Assembly: GCA_018401995.1 (NCBI GenBank)
Contig: JAGYJR010000002.1
Span: 124,001-188,000, forward strand
Length of the DNA stretch: 64,000 nucleotides
Source: Flavobacterium sp.
Lineage (GTDB): Bacteria > Bacteroidota > Bacteroidia > Flavobacteriales > Flavobacteriaceae
Direction: 5' to 3'
This document shows, in pieces, positions 52,683 to 61,378 of the stretch. The notes under the pieces were generated by a model. It saw only the letters and a program-made list of their open reading frames with translations. It was not told the DNA's origin and ran no database searches. A program made the translations under genes and the position numbers. The stretch's first letter is position 1, and every line of letters begins with the position of its first letter.

Positions 52683-55337
52683 TTAAAATTGTTGTCCAAT
52701 TATAAAGTGAGTTTGCCATCCACTTTTTTGATTGGTCCCTGGGATATTATCAAAACCATGAGCAAAATCAATTCCTAATAGTCCGAAAGCTGGCATAAAT
52801 ACTCTTAAACCAACACCTGCAGATCTACTTAATTTAAAAGGATTGTATTCTTTAAATGTGTCAAAAGCATTACCCGCCTCAATAAAACTTAAGCCGTAAA
52901 TTGTTGCAGCTTGTTTTAACGTAATAGGATATCTAAGTTCTAATGAAAACTTATTATATATTGTTCCACCATCGACACTTGACAATGAGTTGTTTGGATA
53001 TCCTCTGAGCTGGATTACTTCTCTACCATCTAAGGCAAAGTTGGCTAAACCATCACCACCAACATAGAATCTCTCAAAAGGCACGAGACCTCTATCTGAG
53101 TTATAAGCGCCCATGTATCCAAATTCTCCTAAAGTTCTTAATACCAATTTATCATAGATTCTTGTATACCAATCACCTCTAAATTTAACCTTGTAATACT
53201 CTAGCCAATTAAATCTTTTTTGATCTATTTTACTTTGATCGGCAGCAGCATCTTGAAAATTATCAACTTTTCTCGGATTAGGATTTTGTTGTGTTGGAAC
53301 AGCTTCCAAATAGTCTCCTGGCTGTACAATAACGGTAACACCATTTTCAACATATGAGTATGGGTCTCCTTTATAAGTATACTTGTATTCTTCTAAATTT
53401 TCTAAATTTCCATAATCAACTCCATTAAATAAAGAATATGGAGGAGTTAGTCTTGCTGAAACACTAAACTCTGAACCATAAGTTGGATATATAGGGTTTA
53501 CACCTTTACTGTTTCTTGTTAATCCTATTGTATAAGCGAAGTTTCTTGAAGAACCATCACCAAATGTAAACAATCCAGTATTGTAGTTATTTAAGTCATA
53601 ATATTGAAAAGTCAAATTCTGAGATAACACAAAATAGTCATCAGGAACTCTTAATCTTTTTGCTATACCAACATTTAAAGAAGTAATGTTAAAACTCTGA
53701 TTTCTATCTACATCTCTTGTTCGAAAGTCAAATAAAAACTGTTTACTCTGAGATATTGAAGCAGAAAAGTTAATTGGTTTTTTACCTCCTAACCATGGTT
53801 CTGAAAACGATAAGCTGTATGTTTGAAAAAACTGACTCGCTTGTAATCGAAGAGCCATTTTTTGACCATCACCCATTGGTAATGGCTTGTAAGCATCTTT
53901 TTTAAACATATTTCTCGCAGAGAAATTGTTAAAAGAAAGCCCTAAGGTTCCAATGAACCCTCCACCTCCATAGCCTCCTTGAAGTTCAATTTGACTAGAG
54001 CCTTTTTCAACCACGCTGTATTCAATATCTACTGTTCCTTCTTGAGGGTCAACATTTTTAAAGTCAGGTTTTATTGCTTCAGGATCAAAAAATCCTAATT
54101 GACCAATTTCACGTATAGATCTAACTAATAATTCTTTGCTATATTTTTGTCCTGGTCTTGTTCTTAATTCACGATAAATAACATGATCATTTGTTTTGTC
54201 ATTTCCAACAACAGTTATTCGGTTAAAATAAGCAATTGGACCTTCAGAGATTCTAATTTCAAAATCTATGGTGTCATTTGATGTTTTAACTTCAACAGCA
54301 TTAATGCTTGAAAAAAGATAGCCGTTATTTTGGTAAAGATTTGTTAAATCTTCGCCATCTGGCTTAGTTTGATCTGCAATTCTCTTTTGTAATAAAACAC
54401 CATTATAAACATCACCTTTTTGTATACCTAATATTCTGTTAAGTTGGGTATTGGTATAAACGCTATTTCCAAGATAACGAATATCTCCAAAATAATATTT
54501 TTTTCCTTCTTCAAGGTTAACTTTGATGTCAATTGTGTTTTTTTCTTTGTTGTAGGCAATGGTGTCTGATGTTATTCTGGCATCTCTAAAACCATTTTCT
54601 TTATATTTGTCAATAACGTTTGTTAAATCTTCTTGATATTTATCTTTGATGTATTTTGAAGATTTGAAGATTCGTAATGGATTCTTTTGTTTGGTATTTT
54701 TAAAAGCCTTTCTAAGTTTTTTATCACTCATTTCTTCATTACCATTAAAGGTAATAGATGCGACTTTAACTTTAGTTCCTTTGTCAATATTTACAACCAT
54801 TTTTACTTCAGTATCGGTTGAATCTTCTATTGTATTTATAAAAACTTTATTGTTATAATAACCGTCTTTTTTGTACTTATTTTCAATATAGTTTTTGGTA
54901 GTTGTAATCAAATTTTCATTGACAATTTTACCTTTTTTAAGATCAACTTCTTTAATTAAGTCTTCTGCTTTTCCTTTTTTAATCCCATTTATTTTAATAT
55001 CTGATAATTTTGGAAGTTCGTTAATGTTTAATTCAAGGAAAATACTATCTCCCTTAATCTCATTAACATAAAAATTAACATCACTAAAAAGGCCAAGTTT
55101 CCATAGCTTTTTAATTGCAGTACTAATGTCTTCTCCTGGTACAACAATTTTTTGTCCTTTTTCTAAACCAGTAAACGTGACTACTGTTTGTTCGTTATAA
55201 TTTAACTTACCTGTCACTTCAACATTACCTAAAATGTATTCTTTTCCGCTTTCAAGTTTTGTTTCTTGTGCAACTAATTTTGTACTATTTCCTATAACTA
55301 CAAAGGCAAAAAGTAATTGTAAACTTTTTTTAAACAT
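52683..55337 (-). CDS. bamA: Outer membrane protein assembly factor BamA
   Basis: Omp85-family barrel that inserts beta-barrel proteins into the outer membrane. ATG at 55337 gives 884 residues and a signal peptide (LQLLFAFVVIGNSTKLVAQ); a longer frame overlaps uppS. Five POTRA domains occupy about residues 30-440 (GNVEVTGKLNYNEQTVVTF, VASITFNGNEEMSDKKLRKA and others). The 16-strand barrel follows, with GGYGGGGFIGTLGLSFNNFS at its start, a conserved GLRVFMPAFGLLGIDFAHGF near the end and terminal aromatic residue (IIGQQF). It starts four bases after uppS. Confidence 0.96.
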   Translation of the reverse strand: MFKKSLQLLFAFVVIGNSTKLVAQETKLESGKEYILGNVEVTGKLNYNEQTVVTFTGLEKGQKIVVPGEDISTAIKKLWKLGLFSDVNFYVNEIKGDSIFLELNINELPKLSDIKINGIKKGKAEDLIKEVDLKKGKIVNENLITTTKNYIENKYKKDGYYNNKVFINTIEDSTDTEVKMVVNIDKGTKVKVASITFNGNEEMSDKKLRKAFKNTKQKNPLRIFKSSKYIKDKYQEDLTNVIDKYKENGFRDARITSDTIAYNKEKNTIDIKVNLEEGKKYYFGDIRYLGNSVYTNTQLNRILGIQKGDVYNGVLLQKRIADQTKPDGEDLTNLYQNNGYLFSSINAVEVKTSNDTIDFEIRISEGPIAYFNRITVVGNDKTNDHVIYRELRTRPGQKYSKELLVRSIREIGQLGFFDPEAIKPDFKNVDPQEGTVDIEYSVVEKGSSQIELQGGYGGGGFIGTLGLSFNNFSARNMFKKDAYKPLPMGDGQKMALRLQASQFFQTYSLSFSEPWLGGKKPINFSASISQSKQFLFDFRTRDVDRNQSFNITSLNVGIAKRLRVPDDYFVLSQNLTFQYYDLNNYNTGLFTFGDGSSRNFAYTIGLTRNSKGVNPIYPTYGSEFSVSARLTPPYSLFNGVDYGNLENLEEYKYTYKGDPYSYVENGVTVIVQPGDYLEAVPTQQNPNPRKVDNFQDAAADQSKIDQKRFNWLEYYKVKFRGDWYTRIYDKLVLRTLGEFGYMGAYNSDRGLVPFERFYVGGDGLANFALDGREVIQLRGYPNNSLSSVDGGTIYNKFSLELRYPITLKQAATIYGLSFIEAGNAFDTFKEYNPFKLSRSAGVGLRVFMPAFGLLGIDFAHGFDNIPGTNQKSGWQTHFIIGQQF

Positions 55338-55341
55338 TTTT

Positions 55342-56085
55342 TTATTCTGAAATTTGTTCGCTTGTTTTTCCAAATCTTCTTTCTCTATTCTGATAACTTA
55401 ATATTGCTTCGTATAAATGTTCTTTTTTAAAATCGGGCCATAACACTTCTGAAAAATAAAATTCTGCATATGCTATTTGCCAAAGTAAAAAATTACTAAT
55501 GCGGTGTTCGCCACTTGTACGAATAACTAAGTCTACATCAGGTAGATTGTGTGTGTAAAGATGCTTATTAATAATTGATTCGTCAATAGCATCTATTGAA
55601 ATTATATTATTTTTAACTTTATCGCTAATTTTTTTAACAGCTTGAACCAACTCTTCTCTAGCACCATAACTTAAAGCCAATGTCAATGTCATCCTAGTGT
55701 TTGCAGCAGTTGATTCAATTACCTCTTCAAGTTCTTTTTGAACCTTTGCTGGTAAATTTGTTAAATTTCCGATAGCGTTTAATCGGATATTGTTTTTCTG
55801 CAAAGTAGCCAATTCTTTCTTTAAAGATGAAATTAGTAACTTCATTAAGGTATCTACCTCAAATTTTGGGCGATTCCAGTTTTCAGTTGAAAATGCATAA
55901 AGGGTTAGGTTTTCAATTCCTAATTCCGCACAAGTTTCAACAGTGTTTTTTACAGATTTTGTACCATTTTCATGACCTATAGTTCTCAATAAACCTTTTT
56001 GTTTTGCCCAACGACCATTTCCATCCATTATAATTGCTAAATGGCGTGGTAGTTTTTCTAGATTTATGTTGTCTTTCAATATCAT
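55342..56085 (-). CDS. uppS: Isoprenyl transferase (undecaprenyl diphosphate synthase)
   Basis: Cis-prenyltransferase that makes the undecaprenyl carrier lipid for cell-wall synthesis. ATG at 56085 gives 247 residues. The catalytic Asp21 lies in IIMDGNGRWAKQK; other family blocks are LTLYAFSTENWNRP and DLVIRTSGEHRISNFLLWQ. It sits one base after the DUF6089 gene and four bases before bamA, a conserved Bacteroidota order linking lipid carrier and outer-membrane assembly genes. Confidence 0.96.
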   Translation of the reverse strand: MILKDNINLEKLPRHLAIIMDGNGRWAKQKGLLRTIGHENGTKSVKNTVETCAELGIENLTLYAFSTENWNRPKFEVDTLMKLLISSLKKELATLQKNNIRLNAIGNLTNLPAKVQKELEEVIESTAANTRMTLTLALSYGAREELVQAVKKISDKVKNNIISIDAIDESIINKHLYTHNLPDVDLVIRTSGEHRISNFLLWQIAYAEFYFSEVLWPDFKKEHLYEAILSYQNRERRFGKTSEQISE

Positions 56086-56086
56086 A

Positions 56087-56770
56087 TTATTCTGCACAAA
56101 AACAGGGATTATCGCCAAAAGTATAAGTTAACGTAAAACCCGTGAACACATACCAATCATTACTATTTAGGTTTCCAAATCGAACATTTTCAAAATTGTC
56201 ATTCTTTGGATTACTTCCATCTAAATTATCTGTAAAAGTATATCTAGCACCAACTTCAAAACCTAAGATAAAACTTTCAAGAAATCTTGTTTTAATTCCA
56301 ACTACCATTGGTATCGCAAAAGCACTATCTCTGTAATCAGTTTCAGCTTTGGTTCCTAATATATATTTTTCATTATATATAAAATGGTTTACACCTGTAA
56401 ATACATAAGGAGTAAACAATGTTCCTGATTCATGCAAATCGAAATCAAAAAAATTAAATTCTAGACCTGCGGAAAATTCAGTAATGCTATTTGTGAATGA
56501 AAATCCTCTTAAATTTCTTCCTGGAATATCACTGTCTTTATCATTTGAATTGATATTTCCATGTTTTATTGAAAAGCGATAGGAGTGACGTGTGCTTCTG
56601 TTCCATTTGTATAACAACCCTATAGTTGGTTCATTTGGCGAAATGTAATCTGTAGGACCAATGTCGCCAATGTAATTGGAACCACCTACAAATATACCAA
56701 TTTCATTAATTTGAGCTTTTGCACTCAAAAAACTTAGCAACAGAAATATGTAAACAACTAATACTTTCAT
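56087..56770 (-). CDS. DUF6089 family outer membrane beta-barrel protein
   Basis: Small predicted outer-membrane barrel of unknown role, 227 residues from ATG 56770 (the longer frame starts before the promoter). The signal peptide is FLLLSFLSAKAQ, then the family-like start INEIGIFVGGSNYIGDIG. Alternating strands lead to a terminal FTGFTLTYTFGDNPCFCAE, with two cysteines at the very end. It begins the leftward block with uppS, bamA and two ompH genes. The family name is from memory of this conserved gene before uppS in flavobacteria. Confidence 0.78.
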   Translation of the reverse strand: MKVLVVYIFLLLSFLSAKAQINEIGIFVGGSNYIGDIGPTDYISPNEPTIGLLYKWNRSTRHSYRFSIKHGNINSNDKDSDIPGRNLRGFSFTNSITEFSAGLEFNFFDFDLHESGTLFTPYVFTGVNHFIYNEKYILGTKAETDYRDSAFAIPMVVGIKTRFLESFILGFEVGARYTFTDNLDGSNPKNDNFENVRFGNLNSNDWYVFTGFTLTYTFGDNPCFCAE

Positions 56771-56785
56771 TTTAAAAATAGTTTG

Positions 56786-56793
56786 CAAATATA
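56786..56793 (-). promoter_or_regulatory. Predicted -7 element for the DUF6089-uppS-bamA block (TATATTTG)
   Basis: Exact TAnnTTTG on the minus strand, 15 bases before the ATG at 56770. It lies inside the upstream extension of that frame, supporting the chosen start. Confidence 0.45.
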
Positions 56794-56870
56794 ACAATAT
56801 AGATTTCACTACCACACAGATAGGAAATTTATTTTAAAAACGTAATAAAGTTGTTTTTTGTATACGGTTT

Positions 56871-57755
56871 TTAATTTCTTTTATCTTCACCCCAAAGTAA
56901 TTTTTTTCTAATGGTGTTTAAAAAAGAATCTTCGTTGAATTCAATAATGCTAATGGTGAATGGCGATTTTTTGATATGAATCACAGTATCTTTACTAACT
57001 GAGTTAATTCTGGAGTCTAGCGAAATTAAAAATTGTTCTTCTCTTCCTGAAACTTCAAGCGTAATTTCGGTATCATCAGTAATTACCAATGGTCTTGCAT
57101 TTAAATTATGTGGTGCCATTGGTGTTATAACTAAACTAGCTACTTCAGGAGTTAATAATGGACCACCACAACTCAATGAATATCCTGTGGAGCCCGTTGG
57201 TGTAGAAACAATTAATCCGTCTGCCCAATAAGAAGTTAACAATTCACCGTTCAAATAGGTTTTTATGGTAATCATCGAAGTGGTGTCTTTTCTGGCTACA
57301 GTAACTTCATTAAGCGCAAAGTCTAAATCAGAAAAGCTTTCGTAAGATGGACTTGTAGTTATACTCAAAAGTGTTCGTTTAGAAACGTGGTATTCTTTGG
57401 CTAACAATTTTTTTAGTTGAATTTCAATATTTTCAAACTGAACAGTTGCTAAAAACCCCAATCTTCCAGCGTTAATTCCAATGATTGGAATGTTTTTATC
57501 TCGAATATAAGTGGCTGCTTTTAGAATGGTTCCATCTCCTCCAATGCTAATTAATGCTTCAAAACTCGAATCTAATTCGTGGTTGTTATGAAAAACAGGG
57601 AAATTGGAAGTTACAATTTCTTTCTCTTTTAAAATTTCCAAAAAATGAGCTTCAAAAACAATTTGTACTTGGTGTGAATGTAATATAGTTAAGACTTTGG
57701 TAACAATTTCTGCGGTATTGCTTTGGTAATATTGTCCAAAAAGTGCTAATTTCAT
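56871..57755 (-). CDS. nadK: NAD kinase
   Basis: Phosphorylates NAD to NADP using ATP or polyphosphate. The 294-residue product has the GGDGT motif with Asp74 (ISIGGDGTILKAA), NAGRLGFLAT, and the second signature STPTGSTGYSLSCGGPLL. Length is normal. It lies five bases after the CBS-domain gene, so the two are likely one operon; the gene downstream is separated by about 100 bases and has its own promoter element. Confidence 0.96.
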   Translation of the reverse strand: MKLALFGQYYQSNTAEIVTKVLTILHSHQVQIVFEAHFLEILKEKEIVTSNFPVFHNNHELDSSFEALISIGGDGTILKAATYIRDKNIPIIGINAGRLGFLATVQFENIEIQLKKLLAKEYHVSKRTLLSITTSPSYESFSDLDFALNEVTVARKDTTSMITIKTYLNGELLTSYWADGLIVSTPTGSTGYSLSCGGPLLTPEVASLVITPMAPHNLNARPLVITDDTEITLEVSGREEQFLISLDSRINSVSKDTVIHIKKSPFTISIIEFNEDSFLNTIRKKLLWGEDKRN

Positions 57756-57760
57756 TTGAC

Positions 57761-58420
57761 TTATATATTAAGGTATTTGTCTAAATAATCGGAACGCTCT
57801 TTTAAGCTGTTTAAATAGGAATCTTCTTGGTGCTCCGAAATGATTTCATATTCATAACGACGAAATGTTTGAATAATTTCATTCATTTCGCTTTGGCTAA
57901 TCTTAACCGTGATTTCTGCTTTTCCATTGCTGATGTTGGAAATGAAAATCCCCAATATTTTTCCATTATTGCTCTCTACTATTTGGGAAATTTGACTAAA
58001 TGAAAATTGGGTAACATCTTTTTCTACTACCAAAATTCCGCCTTCTTCTTTAAGAAATGGAGTTTCATGCAGAAAACGAACCACATCTTCTAGTTCGTAA
58101 TAACCCAAATAATTGTTTTTTTCATCTAAAACTGGAACGATGTTGGTTTCATTCTGAGCAAAAACTTCTAAAACATCTAACCAAATCATATTTGAACGCA
58201 CAAAAAATCGATTGAATTCAAAACGGTGTTCTTCAATTTTTGATATTTGACTAAAAATATCTGCGTTTTCTTTGCTCAAACAACCAATATAAACATTTCC
58301 TTCCAATACTGGAAAATGTGAATAAGGCAAATCCAAGAATAAATCTTGTGCCTCTTCAATGGTGTCTGTGCTACTCAAAGCTTTGATATCGCTATTTAAA
58401 AAATGTAATAGAGTATTCAT
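57761..58420 (-). CDS. CBS-domain protein
   Basis: Protein with a pair of CBS domains, which usually bind adenine nucleotides; substrate unknown. The 219-residue product has the first CBS unit at about 10-60 (LSSTDTIEEAQDLFLDLPYS) and the second at about 70-130 (VLDVLEVFAQNETNIVPVLD, YELEDVVRFL). A C-terminal ACT-like segment (about 135-200, ISNGKAEITVKISQSE) may be a further ligand-binding module. Its operon mate is NAD kinase, so a nucleotide-sensing role is plausible but inferred. Confidence 0.85.
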   Translation of the reverse strand: MNTLLHFLNSDIKALSSTDTIEEAQDLFLDLPYSHFPVLEGNVYIGCLSKENADIFSQISKIEEHRFEFNRFFVRSNMIWLDVLEVFAQNETNIVPVLDEKNNYLGYYELEDVVRFLHETPFLKEEGGILVVEKDVTQFSFSQISQIVESNNGKILGIFISNISNGKAEITVKISQSEMNEIIQTFRRYEYEIISEHQEDSYLNSLKERSDYLDKYLNI

Positions 58421-58448
58421 CTTCGCTCGAAATTTTATGCAAAATAAT

Positions 58449-58456
58449 CAAAAATA
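58449..58456 (-). promoter_or_regulatory. Predicted -7 element of the CBS-nadK promoter (TATTTTTG)
   Basis: TAnnTTTG on the minus strand, 28 bases before the CBS ATG. The spacer also holds the divergent pdxJ promoter. Confidence 0.4.
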
Positions 58457-58481
58457 CCTTATCCATACTAGTAATACTTTG

Positions 58482-58489
58482 TATTTTTG
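58482..58489 (+). promoter_or_regulatory. Predicted -7 element of the pdxJ promoter (TATTTTTG)
   Basis: TAnnTTTG match 19 bases before ATG 58509; it argues against the long upstream frame extension as part of PdxJ. Confidence 0.42.
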
Positions 58490-58508
58490 TAAAGTAAATA
58501 GAAATACA

Positions 58509-59222
58509 ATGACAAAATTATCTGTAAATATCAATAAAATTGCCACATTACGAAACGCTAGAGGAGGCAATGTCCCTGATTTATTAAAAGTTGCTGCTGA
58601 TATTCAAAAATTTGGTGCTCACGGAATTACCATTCATCCACGACCTGATGAACGCCATATTCGCTACCAAGACGCAAGAGATTTAAAGGCAATTGTTCAT
58701 ACTGAATATAATATTGAAGGAAATCCTCAACACAATTTTATTGATTTGGTTTTAGAATGCAAACCTACGCAAGTGACTTTGGTTCCTGATGCTATTGGAG
58801 CACTAACTTCAAATGCAGGTTGGGATACAATAAAACATCAATCCTATTTAAAAGAAGTAATTCAAGAATTCCAACGCAATAATATTAGAACTTCTATTTT
58901 TGTGGATGCCAATGAAGCTATGGTAGAAGGAGCAAAAGCAACTGGGACTGATAGAATTGAGTTGTATACTGAAAGTTTTGCACATCAATACGGTTTAGGA
59001 AATAAAGAAGGAATTCAGCCTTTTATTCAAGCAGCATTAAAAGCTAATGAATTGGATTTAGGAATTAATGCTGGCCACGATTTAAGTTTGGATAATATTC
59101 GTTTTTTCAAAGAAAATATTCCCAATTTATTAGAAGTTTCCATTGGTCACGCCCTGATTTCGGAAGCCATTTATTTAGGTTTAGAAAATGTAGTGAACAT
59201 GTATTTGCAAAAATTAAAATAA
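58509..59222 (+). CDS. pdxJ: Pyridoxine 5'-phosphate synthase
   Basis: TIM-barrel enzyme that condenses 1-deoxyxylulose 5-phosphate with 3-amino-2-oxopropyl phosphate to give pyridoxine 5'-phosphate. ATG 58509 gives 237 residues, the normal size; the open frame upstream overlaps the CBS gene antisense and is not used. Conserved parts include LSVNINKIATLRNARGG, HGITIHPRPDERHIR, TLVPDAIGALTSNAGWD and ELYTESFAHQY, then LGINAGHDLSLDN. It is followed seven bases later by a hydrolase gene, probably co-transcribed. Confidence 0.95.
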   Translation: MTKLSVNINKIATLRNARGGNVPDLLKVAADIQKFGAHGITIHPRPDERHIRYQDARDLKAIVHTEYNIEGNPQHNFIDLVLECKPTQVTLVPDAIGALTSNAGWDTIKHQSYLKEVIQEFQRNNIRTSIFVDANEAMVEGAKATGTDRIELYTESFAHQYGLGNKEGIQPFIQAALKANELDLGINAGHDLSLDNIRFFKENIPNLLEVSIGHALISEAIYLGLENVVNMYLQKLK

Positions 59223-59229
59223 AAACAAC

Positions 59230-59994
59230 ATGATTTTACATTCAAAAATTGAAGGCGAAGGAAAACCGTTTGTAATCTTGCATGGTTTTTTGGGAATGCT
59301 AGACAATTGGAAAACGTTATCTTCAGAATTTGCAGCTGCAGGATTTCAAGTGCATGCATTAGATTTAAGAAATCATGGGAAAAGTTTTCATTCCAATGAT
59401 TTTAATTACGAAGTAATGGTTGAAGATGTAAAGCGTTACTGCGAATTTCATCAATTGGATCAAATTTTACTTTTAGGTCATTCGATGGGTGGAAAAGTAG
59501 CGATGCAATTCGCGTGTTTATATCCTGAAAGGGTTGAAAAATTAATTGTTGCTGATATTGGACCAAAGTATTATCCACAACACCATCAAACAATTTTAGA
59601 AGGATTAAGTGCTATCGATTTTTCTAAAAAACCAAGTCGACAAGAAGCAGATGATATTTTGGCTAGTTATATTAAAGATGTTGGTACTAGGCAATTTTTA
59701 TTGAAAAGTTTGTATTGGGAGTCGCCCGGTCAATTAGCATTCCGTTTTAATTTAAAAGTATTTGTTGAGAAGATTGAAGCAGTTGGAAAGGCGCTTTCTG
59801 AAGAATTTCAATATGATAAACCAACGTTATTTTTAAGAGGTGATAAGTCCAATTATATTGTAGATGCTGATTGGGATGCTATTAAACAACAATTTCCTTT
59901 TGCTCAATTAAAAACTGTCTCCAATGCTGGACATTGGTTACATGCTGAAAATCCAAAAGAATTCTATTTATATGTTGTACAGTTCATTAATTAA
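59230..59994 (+). CDS. Alpha/beta-fold hydrolase (YbfF-like)
   Basis: Alpha/beta hydrolase, 254 residues, closest in outline to the YbfF/acyl-CoA-thioesterase or esterase group. The nucleophile is Ser85 in LLGHSMGGKV, the oxyanion-hole motif is LHGFLGMLDNW at the N-terminus, and the catalytic His lies in SNAGHWLHAE near residue 236 with an Asp in LRGDKSNYI. There is no signal peptide, so it is cytoplasmic. The natural substrate cannot be judged. It lies seven bases after pdxJ. Confidence 0.88.
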   Translation: MILHSKIEGEGKPFVILHGFLGMLDNWKTLSSEFAAAGFQVHALDLRNHGKSFHSNDFNYEVMVEDVKRYCEFHQLDQILLLGHSMGGKVAMQFACLYPERVEKLIVADIGPKYYPQHHQTILEGLSAIDFSKKPSRQEADDILASYIKDVGTRQFLLKSLYWESPGQLAFRFNLKVFVEKIEAVGKALSEEFQYDKPTLFLRGDKSNYIVDADWDAIKQQFPFAQLKTVSNAGHWLHAENPKEFYLYVVQFIN

Positions 59995-60058
59995 TCAAAA
60001 AAATAGTATGCATTCATAATATTTTTTGTCAAAAAATTGTTAATTCCATAATTTATAC

Positions 60059-60066
60059 TAATTTTG
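60059..60066 (+). promoter_or_regulatory. Predicted promoter of the fadL-like operon (TAATTTTG, TTG at 60037)
   Basis: TAnnTTTG with a -33 TTG at 60037-60039, spacing 19 bases, the preferred Bacteroidota distance. The leader to ATG 60118 is about 50 bases. This is one of the best-formed promoters in the window. Confidence 0.6.
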
Positions 60067-60117
60067 GTATATTGATATTATTAATTTCAACAAAAAAAAC
60101 TAACACATTTTTACATT

Positions 60118-61359
60118 ATGAGAAAATTACTTTCTTTAACATTATTGGCTTTGGCTGGCTCAACTGCTTTTGCAGGTGGATATAGAGTTAGTATTCAAGG
60201 ACAAAAGCAATTAGCAATGGGACATACAGGTGTTGCTGTTGTAAACAGTGCTGAAGTTGCTTTTTTTAACCCTGCTGGTATGGCTTACTTGGATAATAAA
60301 TTCAATGTTTCGGTAGGTGGAAATGCTTTATTTGCAGAAACAAAATTTCAGAATTCACAGTACAATTGGACGGCTTCAACAAGCAATTTAGGAACTCCTT
60401 TTAGTGTTTATGCCACATACAGAATCACAGATTGGTTAACTGCTGGTTTGGCGGTTTACACTCCTTACGGAAGTTCTGTAGAGTGGGATCAAAACTGGGA
60501 AGGAGCTCACTTAGTGAACAATATTGATTTACAGGCGATTTTTGTTCAGCCGACTATTTCTGTAAGAATGGGAGAGCATTTTAGTATTGGTGGTGGGCCG
60601 ATTTATGCAACAGGGAGTGTTATGTTTAATAGAAATTTAGCTACTCCAGGTAATTTGTCAGAAAACGCCGATGTTACTCTAGATGGTAAAGGGATTACTG
60701 CATGGGGTTATAATGTTGGTATGATGTTTAATCCAACTGAAAAAGTTCGTTTAGGATTGAACTATCGTTCTGAAATTATCATGGAAGCAAGAGATGGTGA
60801 TGCTACTTTTGGTGAATTACCAGTTTTATTAGAAAATGATCCAAGATTTGCTCCAACAACTTTTAATGCAGACTTACCATTGCCGGCTGAAGTAACTGCT
60901 GGTCTTTCGGTTCAAGTTTCAGAAAAACTTCTTTTAGCATTTGATTATAATTATGCATTATGGGATGTATATGAAGCGTTAACTGTTGAGTTTGCATCAG
61001 GAACAACATCTGTTAATCCAAGAAATTATCAAAATGCAAGTACTTATAGATTAGGAGCGCAATATACTGCAACTGAAAAATTTACATTCAGAGCAGGTTG
61101 GTATTTTGATGAAAGTCCAGTTCAAGATGGTTATTTTGCGCCAGAAACCCCTAGAAATGATTCAATGGGATTTACAGGAGGTTTAACGTACCAAGTTAAT
61201 AAAAAGCTTGGAATTGATTTCTCGTTTTTATACTTACACTTTGATGAAGTTGAAAATTCTTATGATTTCTATCAAGAAAATGGTAACTTTTTGCCATTTG
61301 GTGGAACTTACAAAAGCTCAGTTTTTTCTCCTGGTATTGGTATAACTTATGGTTTCTAA
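60118..61359 (+). CDS. FadL/OmpP1/TodX family outer membrane transport protein
   Basis: Outer-membrane barrel of the FadL family, usually taking up long-chain fatty acids or other hydrophobic compounds. The 413-residue product has a signal peptide (LTLLALAGSTAFAGG) followed by the family start YRVSIQGQKQLAMGHTGVAV and AEVAFFNPAGMAYL, with barrel strands to a terminal aromatic (FSPGIGITYGF). It precedes a GDSL-type lipoprotein by about 20 bases, a frequent pair that suggests lipid hydrolysis and uptake (inference). Confidence 0.92.
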   Translation: MRKLLSLTLLALAGSTAFAGGYRVSIQGQKQLAMGHTGVAVVNSAEVAFFNPAGMAYLDNKFNVSVGGNALFAETKFQNSQYNWTASTSNLGTPFSVYATYRITDWLTAGLAVYTPYGSSVEWDQNWEGAHLVNNIDLQAIFVQPTISVRMGEHFSIGGGPIYATGSVMFNRNLATPGNLSENADVTLDGKGITAWGYNVGMMFNPTEKVRLGLNYRSEIIMEARDGDATFGELPVLLENDPRFAPTTFNADLPLPAEVTAGLSVQVSEKLLLAFDYNYALWDVYEALTVEFASGTTSVNPRNYQNASTYRLGAQYTATEKFTFRAGWYFDESPVQDGYFAPETPRNDSMGFTGGLTYQVNKKLGIDFSFLYLHFDEVENSYDFYQENGNFLPFGGTYKSSVFSPGIGITYGF

Positions 61360-61378
61360 TTTTAAAATAAAAAAGACA